Below, piece by piece: positions 48,501 to 59,507 of a stretch of DNA of 64,000 bases (the stretch's first letter is position 1; the number at the start of each line of letters is the position of its first letter). Under the pieces are notes generated by a model. It was given only the letters and a program-made list of their open reading frames with translations, did not search any database and was not told the origin of the DNA. The DNA comes from Cladorrhinum sp. PSN259. Lineage: Eukaryota; Ascomycota; Sordariomycetes; Sordariales; Podosporaceae. The stretch lies in assembly GCA_033725935.1 (NCBI GenBank), contig MU867098.1, forward strand, positions 310,001 to 374,000, in the 5' to 3' direction. Made by a program: the position numbers and the translations under genes.

Positions 48501-51500
48501 AAATGAAATTCTTGTACTCTCACACATACACACACACCCCATCGCACCCCCCTCCCCTACTAATCGGGGAGACGGGGACACCCTCTCGGGACAGAGAGAA
48601 AGAGATGAGTTTTTTTTGGTACCATAATTGTTGTTTCCCGTCCGTCTCGGCTATAAAAAGCTGGGATAATACCAAGAAAAAAAAACCACCAAAAAAAAAT
48701 GACAGCTCGAAAGTTGAGGCAGTTAAATGACGACACGACTTAGATTAGCGGAGAGCAGATAGAGTGGCGGACTCATTAAGGAGACTCTGGAGGCAAGGGA
48801 TGGAGATGAAGGAGTTACGGCCTCAAGAGTTCATGCCTGCCTGGGGTGATGTGAGAAGTTCCGAGTTCCCCTTGCTTTGTTATTGACGGGGATCCACCAT
48901 GATGGTGTTTTGTGTTTCCTTTCGGTGAGGCAGTGAGAAGGTGAGGTGGGGATGGGGATGGGGATGGGGAGGGGGGTGTGAGACGGAGGTTCACTCGGAA
49001 TGAGTCGAAAGAGGGGGGGTAGGAAATACATATGGGGGACTAAACAAGCTGGTAGATACTGTGGGATGATGATGATTCTTTGTAATAACGTTGTTGTTGT
49101 TGTAGCTGGAGGGGGAGTTGTTGGGCTGGGGTTTTGCAATGTGTTGTCTTACTTCAAGTCATTATTGCTATGGAAATTGTGTACATAAATTGAGTCAGAG
49201 TTGTGTTTGGTTTGTGCAGTTGCAGAGCCCCTTTGATTAATGTTCAGGGGTAATACTTGAGCAAAACTGTGTTCTGTTGTCCTGTGTTTGATATACACAC
49301 ACATGAGAGGATATTTTGTTAACCTTCATTAAGCATACAGGTGAACAATTTGTTCCTTTTTGTATTATTTTGAACCAGGGATATTAATGATGGCCGACAT
49401 GGAGCCATTCACAAGAGTGACATATACATTCAACAGCAGAAAAGAATATGCTCCTTCACCGTTGACTTGAACAGTTTGCATCCATTCCTAAAGAGTACTT
49501 ATTTTTTGGTCCCTGCACATGAGCTCGCTCACTCTACGTAGAGACGATCTGTTAAACAGAAACATTGCTACTCGAAATCCGAAAAGAATCCTATAATCGA
49601 GAGGCTAAGTAACATCGTTGTCCTTTTTCTTCCTAGACCAACCCTGCTGCTCAGTATTACAAGCCTGACATATTTACTAAGAAAGGAAACAGCACTTCAG
49701 AACCTGCCATTCTCTCTTACTGCTCCATAACACTTAGACTTCCATATAGAAACTTCGGGAAAGGGCACAAGGAATAGTGAAAACATCACGCCTTCCGTCG
49801 AGTCCCCTCTCCCTCCTGGTTCTTGCCTATCGAAACCACAGCTATAGGCTTTAAGGGAGTAAGACCACATCCGAGGGTATCTACAGTGAGGATAGGATAC
49901 TAGTGAGTAATAGTAGTACTTTATTTTTGTGATTTTAATGGTTGTAAGGCATTGATTCACGCTGTAAACTCATAGTTTTTGTGGAAATTCATGGCGTATA
50001 ATATACGACGATGTTCAATGTTGATGTCTTTGCAATGAGCGGCCACTCATACCATATCCTATCATATGCGGGCTGCCAGGCACGTGAAAATGATGGCATT
50101 TGACGATTCTGGCTAATAGAGAACGGGTGCAAGAAACCAAGCCGAGACTGGATCTTGATAAGCTAGCGCTCACGATCTCTTTACAAAGACCAAGCACCGT
50201 CGAAGCATGAGACTGAGTATGTTGTGTGCGATAGTAATTTTAAGGAATGTTTGAGCCTCTTAAAAGGTCCTCGCACTCATAATCATAAGATATCTGACAT
50301 GTCTTCGTGTCGGCTGTAGCTAAAGAGCTGAAGGTGTAAAGCACGACGTCCGACCGTTTCCGAAATCTTGTCTTTGAAGGGTTGTTACCAGATTCACGCG
50401 CTTGAAATGGCCGTCTCATGTTTTGGTTAACTGAAAAGGGGGAGTACCGAGGAGCCTTCGCCGGACGACTGTAGCGCATCGACTGGTAGAAGCCAACCCT
50501 GCAGGCACCTAGAACATCAGCCTGCACAGTGAAAGCAGGGCGGTTGGTTATATATTACAGATATATGGAGTTTATAACAATATCGAGTGACTTGCTCCTT
50601 GGATATCTTGACAGTAGGTTCGAGTGGTGAATGCAGAAAGATAGAAGCCCTCTGTCAAGTGTGCTTTAGTGCCAGTTCGAACAATTTAGCATCTCCCACA
50701 CTGCCCAAATAAGTAAGGCGATAGAATGGATGTAGTGTCGGATAGAGATAATTGAACAAGGATAACAGCTTGGTACCATATGCGACACCCCAATATCTAC
50801 TGGAGACAGCCTTAAACCACCATCTACAACGTTCTATCCCACACCGTATCCTGCAGCGTGATCCCTGTATTCTAACCCACTACGTATGGACCCGAGGGTA
50901 TTGCATCCTCCTGTTGGCCATCGGGGACAGCTAGGTAATTCTAGTCAGAAGTTACTTCTCTATACTCACAAGGCACAACTTGCTCAGTGTCTGATACCAC
51001 AAAGTTCCCGTCTCAAGCCACCTTTTATCGTTGCTCTCGGAGTGAAGAATACAAGAAGGGTTGTCCATCAGCGTCTCGGCAAAAGATAGAAGATTGTTGG
51101 CATGCGAAAAGTTAAATACAAAGGAAGGCGCGAGCACCTTGATGGGCTCGGCAACACGGCTCTCACAACATGTTCAACCTCATCATTGAGTTGGCTGTAT
51201 CGCGTGAACAACCACGATCCGGATACAAAACCAGCAACCTCTGCCACTCATGTCGCTCTCACGCAATGGAGGTAGATGTCTACTGCATGTGCTTCCCTCA
51301 TCTCGGCCTCGGCAAGGCCTCTTCTGCTGGTTACGGATACAGATCCGCTTCTTCCATTACATGTCAAGTTCCTGGCTCAGGTATTCCTTTGCTGGCTTGT
51401 GGTCAGCCGATGGGCAACACCTACCAGGAGAGTTGTCAGAGGCCGTTTACAAGTTCATCATGCGGCAGGTACGTGAGTTGAAGGTTGAGGTCAGTCTGCC

Positions 51501-51961
51501 ATCTGATGCAGGTACACAAGGAGTGGTCCGTGCATTTCACCTTTACCAAATATAGATTAGCTTATCAGACCCCTGTATTTCCCGTGTGCCCGTTTCCTCA
51601 TCGACATGCCGCATTTGATTTGATTGTTGTTGACAATCTCTTAAACTTTTTTATTTGCATGCTGCTCCCCAACATCAAACAACGCCAACCGGACTCAGAA
51701 GTCCCAGTCAAGCAGCATTTCCGGTATCTCTTGCGAACCAGTTTTTGTTATTTCAGGTAGGCCTGCGTTGTCTTCTCTTTGATACCTCCTGAACATGAGC
51801 CTCTTAACCCTTGCACTCATTTCCCCTGTGACAGTGGAGCAAACTCTCCATTTAGCTGCGTCATTCTTGCAACCCCGCTAACCCTCGCCTGGTTGAACAT
51901 CAGTCAGTTCAGAACAACATCATTTGGAGATCGGCGAAGGGAAGCTCTTGGGTTCTTCGCA
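45597..51961. other. gene-poor region, last part, including MOB1 upstream sequence
   Basis: No confident gene. A GGGGAT hexamer run lies at 48,945-48,975. From about 49,250 to 50,700 the sequence is more AT-rich with stops in all frames. From 51,170 to 51,770 two open frames (51250-51555 and 51485-51760, plus) could be joined by a 43-nt GTACGT...CAG intron, but the product is unrecognised. The last few hundred bases are probably MOB1 promoter and leader. Confidence 0.45.
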
Positions 51962-52762
51962 ATGAGCTCCTTCTTGACTACCGTGTAAGTTGCTCGCTTT
52001 TATCTTGCGGTTGTTGTCGCATTGCATCACAACTGCATTTGGTGATCTCAGCTAACCCCCTTTCCACGACAGCAACCAGCGGACGAGGAATCAGTTCCGG
52101 CCCCGAGCATCAGGCAAGGGTGGCGCCACCAGCTACCAGCTCCGTCAATATGCAGAGGCTACACTAGGCGGAGGCAGTTTGCGGAAGGTGGTCAAGCTCC
52201 CAGAGGGCGAGGACGAGAACGAGTGGCTGGCAGTCAACATGGTGGATTTCTACAACCAAATCAACCTCCTCTATGGTGCCATCACCGAGTTCTGCTCTCC
52301 CCAGTCCTGCCCCGAGATGAAGGCAACAGACGAGTAGGTTAACAGATCGGCCGACAACAAGAGTCTTGATCACTGACATAATCAAGGTTCGAGTACCTCT
52401 GGCAAGACAGTGAGAACTACAAGCGACCAACCAAGATGCCTGCGCCGGCGTACATCGAGAAGTTGATGACGTGGGTTCAGAGCAACATCGACAATGAGGC
52501 GGTTCTCCCAAGCCGCATTGGTGTGCCTTTCCCCAAGTCATTCACGTCTCTGGTCCGCCAAATCTTCAAGCGCATGTATCGCGTCTACGCCCACATCTAT
52601 TGTCACCACTATCCCGTCATTCGCGAGCTCGGTTTGGAGCCCCATCTCAACACCAGCTTCAAGCAGTATGTGTTATTCATCGATGAGCACCACCTGGCTA
52701 GTGGCAAGGACTATTGGGGTCCTCTGGGCGATTTGGTCGACAGCATGTTGCGCAGCGACTGA
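51962..52762 (+). CDS. MOB1: Mob1 kinase activator (NDR/LATS co-activator)
   Basis: Three exons, 51962-51984, 52073-52333 and 52387-52762, encode 219 residues. The first exon supplies only MSSFLTT and part of a Val codon. Intron 1 has a GTAAGT donor and GCTAACCC branch, intron 2 a GTAGGT donor. The protein is a full Mob domain: YQLRQYAEATLGGGSLRKVV, PEGEDENEWLAVNMVDFYNQ, the zinc ligands in EFCSPQSCPEM, FEYLWQD, and C-terminal VYAHIYCHHYPVIRELG and HLNTSFKQYVLFIDEHHLAS. This is Mob1 rather than Mob2. Mob1 binds and activates the NDR-family kinase Dbf2/Sid2 in the septation initiation / mitotic exit network, at spindle pole bodies and the septum. Confidence 0.95.
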
Positions 52763-53249
52763 CTAATTGAGTCTTTCTTTTTACTCTGCATGATGGCGTT
52801 TTCGGTTGATATGGATTATTGGGGATTCACAGGGTATGGATAGCAAAGCATGCTACGAGAACATTGTAAGCAAGGGAATTGTTTGGGAATGAATTAATTC
52901 TTGCAGGCCTTTTGTTTCCTGTATAATACAAGGATTATATATGTTTAATTGAAAAATGGTATAAAAAAACCCCCCTAAAAAAATACCTGAATCGTGCGTG
53001 CTTCTTCAGAGCTTGATGAAGCTGTGAGAGCTCCAGATCCCGAGAGCTACAAGCTGTATGTAAAACAGGCTGACAGGGATGTGAGGCCATTGGCCCGGTT
53101 CCACCCGGTTTGCGTTTTGTGGTGGGTGGTGGTGGGGTGCCTGAGGCAACGACGAATTTGCCGAGCATCCAAACCCCGTTCCTAAAATCTGAAGCTCAGG
53201 TTCACGACATTCGAGGTCCGCATCACCGTACTCCAATCCCACAGTCACC
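52763..53249. other. intergenic, MOB1 / ATP5
   Basis: This 487-bp tandem spacing contains the MOB1 3' UTR (AT-rich around 52,900-52,980) and the ATP5 promoter. A GGTGGTGGGG-type purine stretch lies near 53,120. No coding signal is seen. Confidence 0.5.
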
Positions 53250-54247
53250 ATGTTCTCGCGACAGGCCGTGCTCCGCACCGCGCGGGCGGCTGCCCCCCAG
53301 CGCGCCATCGTCGGCCAGACCCGCACCTTCGCTGCGCCCGCCTCGAGCGAGAAGGTCAAGGCTCCCATCGCCCTCTTCGGCCTCGACGGCACCTATGCCA
53401 CTGCTCTGGTACGGCTTCTCTACACTCCGATATCTCCAATTGTCCCTTAAGTCCCATGCAATTGAAAGAGTGGGGGGTGGAGGAAGGGAGGGACAATTGA
53501 TGGTGGAGGGAAGGAAAGAATAATAAAGAAGGCACAGAAAGACTAACAACTGCGTCATTTTGCTTTGTGGCCAAACAGTACACGGCCGCCGTCAAGACCT
53601 CTTCCCTCGAGCCCACCGCCAAGGGTATCGCCGCTCTCAACAACGTGATCAAGAAGGACCGGAAGCTCGTTTCCATCCTCGAGACCCCCACCCTTAGCCC
53701 CGCCGACAAGAGCGCCATTGTTGCCGAGCTCCAAAAGAGCTCCGGTGCCGCTGGCGAGACCGTCAAGAACTTTTTGGCTACCCTCGCCGAGAACAACCGC
53801 CTCAGCCTCCTCCCCGGTGTTTGCTCCAAGTTTGCCGAGCTCATCAGCGCCTCCCGTGGCGAGGTTGAGATGATTGTTACCAGCGCTCAGGTAGGCAGGA
53901 AATCATGTTGGGAGGAAACAGACATACAGAATGGAATTACTGACAAGAGGTTGTTATATTGAACAGCCCCTCGACAACAAGACTCTCAGCCGTCTTGAGT
54001 CTGCCGTCTCCAAGTCTGCCTACGTCGGTACTGGCAAGAAGCTTACCGTCAAGAACACTGTATGTCTTAAACACATCGCTTGCTTCACCTCTTGATGAAT
54101 AAGCCGGACCTTAACTGACACACTGATCCCTAGGTCAACCCCGACATCATCGGCGGTCTCGTCGTCGAGGTTGGTGACAGGACAATCGACCTCAGCGTCT
54201 CCTCCAAGCTTGCCAAGATGAACAAGCTCCTTAACGACACCTTGTAA
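53250..54247 (+). CDS. ATP5: ATP synthase subunit 5 (OSCP), mitochondrial
   Basis: Four exons, 53250-53408, 53579-53890, 53967-54059 and 54134-54247, all phase 0, give 225 residues. The N-terminus MFSRQAVLRTARAAAPQRAI is a mitochondrial presequence. The mature OSCP follows: PIALFGLDGTYATALYTAAV, VIKKDRKLVSILETPTLSPA, VKNFLATLAENNRLSLLPGV, and the C-terminal domain ending NPDIIGGLVVEVGDRTIDLS then KLAKMNKLL. OSCP sits on top of F1 and links it to the peripheral stalk of the F1Fo ATP synthase, conferring oligomycin sensitivity. Intron 1 is 170 nt, roughly twice the usual length here. Codons are strongly biased to C-ending forms, consistent with high expression. Confidence 0.95.
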
Positions 54248-54709
54248 ATTATCTTTGTTACTACCAAAACTGCCTTGTCGCTTTCCCTGTTTTCTAGCCA
54301 ATAGAAGCAGACTTCTATACAATGTGTTTTATGAAAGATTTGTGAGAGGAAAGAGACAAGTGGCAGAAATTGAGGTCTTGTTCCAAAGAAGAAAACAATA
54401 GATGGCTTTGCAGTGAGAGAGCCCTGTGTGCATGAGCCGAATAGACGGTTCTCAAGTTGCAAATTCCTTGGAACATGCTGTCCTTTTGAATGGCTTAGGT
54501 GGCCTTCCTTTGAGGGCTACTGAGGGAACTTTGGCTCAATTGATTCCAATGTCAAATGTGTCTTGAGCATACAACACTAAAAAAAACTTCCAGCAGGAAG
54601 ACAAGAACGATTTCTTTCGGGTTTAAATGTTTCCTCGATCTATAATCCAATCCCAACCTCAACCAACCAAAACCACCAACCCAATAAAGTTCAGTCGTGT
54701 ATGTTCATA

Positions 54710-54738
54710 GGAGGAGGAGGAGGAGGAGGAGGAGGAGG
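54710..54738. repeat. GGA triplet repeat
   Basis: Nine tandem GGA triplets between ATP5 and the HECT ligase gene. Confidence 0.85.
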
Positions 54739-54905
54739 TGGATGATCAAACCGCATGGATATTTTACTCACATGTGTTGTAATAATGGCCTTTTTTTCAG
54801 GGAGTTCATCACAGTTCTGGAAATCTTAAACAGTTCAAATAACTCTTATCTTGACCTTTTTTTTTTTTTTTTTTCTTTTTTTCATCTGGACCGAAATTTT
54901 CTCAG

Positions 54906-55009
54906 ATACTATACTAAACTATACTAAACTATACTAGACTAAATATTTTAGTTTATATACGCAACAGCAAGCAAGCAAGCACATGACATGACATGACATT
55001 GAGAATTGC

Positions 55010-55037
<28 letters not shown>
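54906..55037. repeat. ACTATACTAA and ACATG tandem repeats ending in a 28-nt poly-A
   Basis: Three to four ACTATACTAA decamer units (54,906-54,941), CAAG tetramers, three ACATG pentamers (54,980-54,999) and a 28-nt A tract (55,010-55,037) follow one another in about 130 bp. Confidence 0.85.
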
Positions 55038-55040
<3 letters not shown>

Positions 55041-55331
55041 AAGATTGCTTTTTATTCGGTTTGTTGTCGTGTTCAGTGTGGTTGTGAAGAAACAAGGAGA
55101 AGAAGTATTTAATTAGGGTAGATACATACAATATAGGGTATTTATGCCGATGATAAAAATACATTGTCATCATTCGGGTTGTTCGCTTTCTCATTTCATA
55201 AACTAGCCATCATATAATATGAAGAAACAACCAATAGCTACTAAATCTCGATATATCCCTACCCTTCTCTTAACATTGCAACAGTTCAGAGGTCTTAAAG
55301 GGTAACTGAAAAGAAAATCATCACCACTCCT

Positions 55332-55399
55332 GAACAACAACAACAACAATAACAACAACAGCAGCAGCAACAGCAGCAGCAACTGCAACAACAAAACAA
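55332..55399. repeat. CAA/CAG triplet repeat, non-coding
   Basis: Mixed CAA and CAG triplets over about 68 bp, 295 bp beyond the HECT ligase stop codon; probably within or near its 3' UTR. Confidence 0.85.
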
Positions 55400-55693
55400 C
55401 CCAGGCGCATTAACAGTAACAGAACGAAGCCTTTGAAAAAATTGTCTAACTAATGATAAACCGAAAAAAGTGTTCAATGCTGCTGTATGTCTTATTTTGG
55501 TTACCCCTGCCACAAGCCCAAAAGAACTCGAAAATGCTCCTCCTCTTTCGTCCGCGCCAATGAATCCCAAAAAGAAAACTTTTGTCGTTCCCTTGTAGGT
55601 ACATAGGTGATGTCTATCAATAAAAACGAGCCAAGTCTTATGGCGACAACCACCGGATAGCCAGATACAATCCCACGCACCTCCTCTCTGCTC

Positions 55694-58600
55694 TCACTTC
55701 AACCCAAACCCTTCACTCCCCAAAACAGCACCCCACAACATCTCCTCCAACCTCTCCTTACTCCCATACCTCCACAGACTCAACGTATTAAAACACGTCC
55801 TGGCAGTGGGATACCTCCCGATATCATCCCCGAGCAAACTAACCTTGATCACAAGACTAGCAGCCCCCATAGCAGGAATCCTATCACTCCCCGTAATAAA
55901 ACCTAGCAACTTCCTCTGATTTATCGGAGACGCCCGACCAAAAATCTCCCAAAACCACCCCTTCATCACCTCATCCCCTTCTTTCCCTCCCTTGACCTCA
56001 ATCCCAAACCCTTCATACTCGGCAACAGCCCTCAACCCTTCAACATCAATCCCTTGACCTCCATCCCCTCCATCACCCCTGACCAACAACTCAATCTCCT
56101 CGGGCCTAAACAAACTCAACGCATTGCCACCACAAACCGTAAAGAACCCCCGCTTGAACGGCTCAAACTGCCTCGCCACAGCCGTATCGAGCAAATACCT
56201 CACATACAAATCCACATACTCCTTTCGGTTCTGGCCCGTAACTGCCCTCCTCTCCCCACCAGGACACAAAGCCACTCGCTCCACGGCACCATACCTCTCC
56301 ACATCCACCACAAAGTCCAAGCAGAAAACATCCTCAACGCTTTCCTTCCCCTCAGCCTCATCATATTCCAGCAACTGTCTCAACCCAGCTGCCAGCCTAG
56401 GTCTGTACTCAGCCAAGTCATCAAGACTATACGTAGCCCCCTTATTGTTGTTATTATTGTTGGCAGAAAAGGAACCAGCCATCAGCAACTTCCTAAAAGC
56501 AAATGGAGGCAACGCCACGTCCAAAATCGTCGAGTTATAAATGGCTAACCCAAAAACAACTCCCACCAAGAAAAACTGCTGCGAAGGTTCCAGCGAATTC
56601 GGGTTGAAATAACAATACTGCGAGTCCTCGTCGTAGATAAACATGCCTGTCCTCTCCGTGTCAGCCCAATCCCCTTACCATAAGATATTCAATGCACGTA
56701 CCATTTTCCCGTCCAAAAACCTCCCTCACCAACAACAAGAACCACTCCTTCCTCAACCCGCCCGCATCAACGCCTTCTTCTCCTGCAAAACTAATCTTCA
56801 ACCCCTTCTTCAAATCTTCTCCTCCAGCACCGATAGTCTCGCTCACGGCCCTCAAGCTATCCTCCACCAGGCACTCCCTCCTCACACTCAAAACCAAATG
56901 CTGACTGATAGTTCTGTGCGTCATCAACGAGTCAAAAAATGCTTCCCTCGCTTTGTTTCCCATTTGTCTGCGAGCATCGTGTTCCAATATCCGAATCTTA
57001 GCTCCAATGCTGAGCAAGAACGGGTACTGGCAAAACGAAAACTTGCTCCCATTCTGCTTTCGTTCCCAGGTCTCAAAGTCCGCAACAAGATCGGAATCGT
57101 CTAGTAGGGTGGTATAAAAGTCCGAAGTCGCCAAAATCTGGTTCTTGGTCCTCACACCGCCTCCCGAACTTCCAGGTATCTCGGAGGATGCAGAAAGGTT
57201 CCTTCGAACATATCCCATATTATTCGCAGCAAATAAAAGCCCCAACACCTTCGCAGAAGCTTTGATCTGCCAATCCTCCTGATAGACAATCTTCTTCGGC
57301 TTTTCCTTTTGCTTCTTGTTGCTGTTGCCTTGGCTTGATCCCGGCGTGGTCGCACCATGCCCCAACGCTGCATGCAAACTTGCAGGTGATCTCCCAGCCC
57401 CCATACTTGGTATCAAGCCACCAGTAATGTCAAACTTTGCCTCAAACTTCTTCTCATTCTGTCGGTTCAATCTGTACGCCAAGAACCCGGCAACCAAGTC
57501 CTTCGTCTTGACAAAGGTTGACTCAGGATACCGAGCAAAACAGTTAACCAAATGATTTTGGCACTCAGTAGAGGAGTTCGATATAAGCCCCACGATGCGT
57601 TTGATGATCCCGGAATGTCGTCCCGACGCAGGACCGCCGGCGCCTCGGTACGGTCCACTACTGCTCTGAGTTGAGCCAGCACCATCGAGATGATTAAACT
57701 CTCCAGAATATGGCCTGTGACCGCCGTGCAACAGAGGGTTGGCCATGACGATGAGGAGAAACCTAAGATCGTGGGGGCTGGTAAGAAGCCTCCCAGGGCG
57801 CTTGAGGATGGTTTCGCAGGCTTTCAGCAGGGTTCGCTGCGCATGTTCCTGACCAATGAGTATTTGGCCTTCAATATCCTTCAAGATATCGAGAGTGACA
57901 GCAAGAGTTGGATCCTCATCCACCAGCATCGAGTATACATCCGGCCATGATTTTGCCGCATCGATGGTGATGGCGTACCACTCCTCAAGCTCTGGCCATT
58001 CGATGCGTGGACTTCGTGGGGCGACAGTTGATTGGCCATTCTGACTTCTACTGGAGGCCGACCTCCCAGGGACTACCTCTTCCTGACCGCCAGTCCACCA
58101 GGAGCCATTCTCCGCAAAGTCGCCTAGTAACAACAGCTTCGGGTCCAATTCCGGGATTACATGGTTGGAGGTGGCACTCTGCGACTCCCTCCGAGCCTCT
58201 TGATTCTCGGGAGGACGCCTCCGTGACTCCTCTACTAAAGATCGTTGACGATAATGACCTCGTTGAGACATGAAAGAGTTGTTTAGAGAGTGAAATGAGG
58301 TAAAGCACGCGGCCATGTAGTCCTCCAGTGGCCTGAATATCCTCTTTGCATCCTCGCCCGGACTTGCAGGCGGGGATCTCGGTTGACCTCGAGCATCTAG
58401 ATGAAATGAAAATTTGGGTATGGGACGTTTGTCCGGATATGATGTGGAAATCGGCTTGGGAACTATATTGGCCCAGCTAGGATTGCGACGGTGCTGTGCC
58501 TGATTTGCTGTGCTTCCTGGCACCGGTAAGGGTCTTGAAGGAATGTCATAGGGATCCGACGTAATGGGCTCCCGAGTTGGTGGTGGTGACGGCTTTTTAT

Positions 58601-59507
58601 TCGCACTGGATGAATGGTTGCTAAAGAATGGGTTCGTCAACGACCCCTGATAATCTATCGGTTCTCCGTCCGCCGTGTGCTTCTTCAAGGCAGACTCGAG
58701 AAACGTAGTGAGACATTGTGCTATCAACGACTTGGCGTGTTCAACAGACGCAGGTCTGTCGTGGGACCAGCATGCTCGGCCATCAGGGGAGGCACCCAGC
58801 CTTTGTGCATCCTGCTGCTGCCTTGGTGGGTCTCGATCACGGTCCCGATCACGACCTATAGGCTGCAAATCATTGATTGTAAGGCATATTGTGCATTTGA
58901 AGACGAGTAGCTCCCTTGGCCATCGCACCAGAGATGCGCACGTCATGCAGTTGCCCGCAATGTAATCCCTGCTGCCGGCCGACGAGCCGTTCCGGTGACC
59001 GCGAATCGGGGGTGCTTTTCCTCTGATGTTTGGTAGCGGACCGGAAAGTCCACCCGAATCCGACCCCGAATCGTCATCGGCGCGGGCCATGATTTCAGAC
59101 TTTTTCTTCTTGCTCGAAAACAGGGATGGAAAAGGATGGCTCATGGAGCGAGTGTGGCGGGGTCTTGAGGGGTGCAGACCTTCGTCGTCCGAGCTTGAAT
59201 CGATTTCGAGATGTCGGAATTCAAACTGCTGTAGGTTGTCCAAGGGATCTAAATGTCCTTGCGAGACTCGAGAAGAGCTTCTATGTCGGCCGTTGCCACC
59301 GCCACCATTACCATAGCCGCTCGGGTTTCCGGTCCTAGATGTCGCCGCCGTCTGCGGGCGTAAGTAGGCATTCGCATTCGTCGGCCGACTCAAGTTGCTG
59401 TAATGGATCGGATTCGTTGCGGGGTGGGGAGGATACTGTTGCTGCTGCTGCTGCTGCTGCTGCAGTGGTTGCTGCTCCGAGCCCACTCGGTTCGACCAGG
59501 GAGCCAT
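55694..59507 (-). CDS. HECT-type E3 ubiquitin ligase, HUL4-like
   Basis: Two exons on the minus strand, 59507-56702 and 56646-55694, encode 1252 residues. A poly-Gln run (residues 16-24) lies in a disordered N-terminus. A zinc-ribbon-like pair C187-x2-C190 and C205-x2-C208 (NCMTCASLV ... FKCTICLTINDL) follows. The middle is alpha-helical (about residues 420-800), then comes a complete HECT domain: REVFGRENG, MFIYDEDSQYCYFNPNS, FFLVGVVFGLAIYN, and the C-lobe PTARTCFNTLSLWRYGSKER. The catalytic cysteine is at about residue 1220. The CxxC module and layout match fungal Hul4-type ligases, relatives of UBE3A. In yeast, Hul4 works with Tom1 and Tra1-related quality control; substrates here are unknown. 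The C-lobe contains an Asn-rich insert (NNNNNN, about 56,450). Confidence 0.92.
59438..59463. repeat. CTG/CAG repeat encoding poly-Gln in the HECT ligase
   Basis: Eight to nine triplets near the start of the minus-strand HECT gene code for the nine-glutamine run at residues 16-24. Confidence 0.85.

Larger units (their letters stand above)
54248..55693. other. convergent intergenic region, ATP5 / HECT ligase
   Basis: No gene is seen. It holds the ATP5 3' UTR and then a dense set of simple repeats: GGA triplets (54,710-54,738), an 18-nt T tract near 54,857, ACTATACTAA decamers, ACATG pentamers, a 28-nt A tract and CAA/CAG triplets. Confidence 0.6.
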
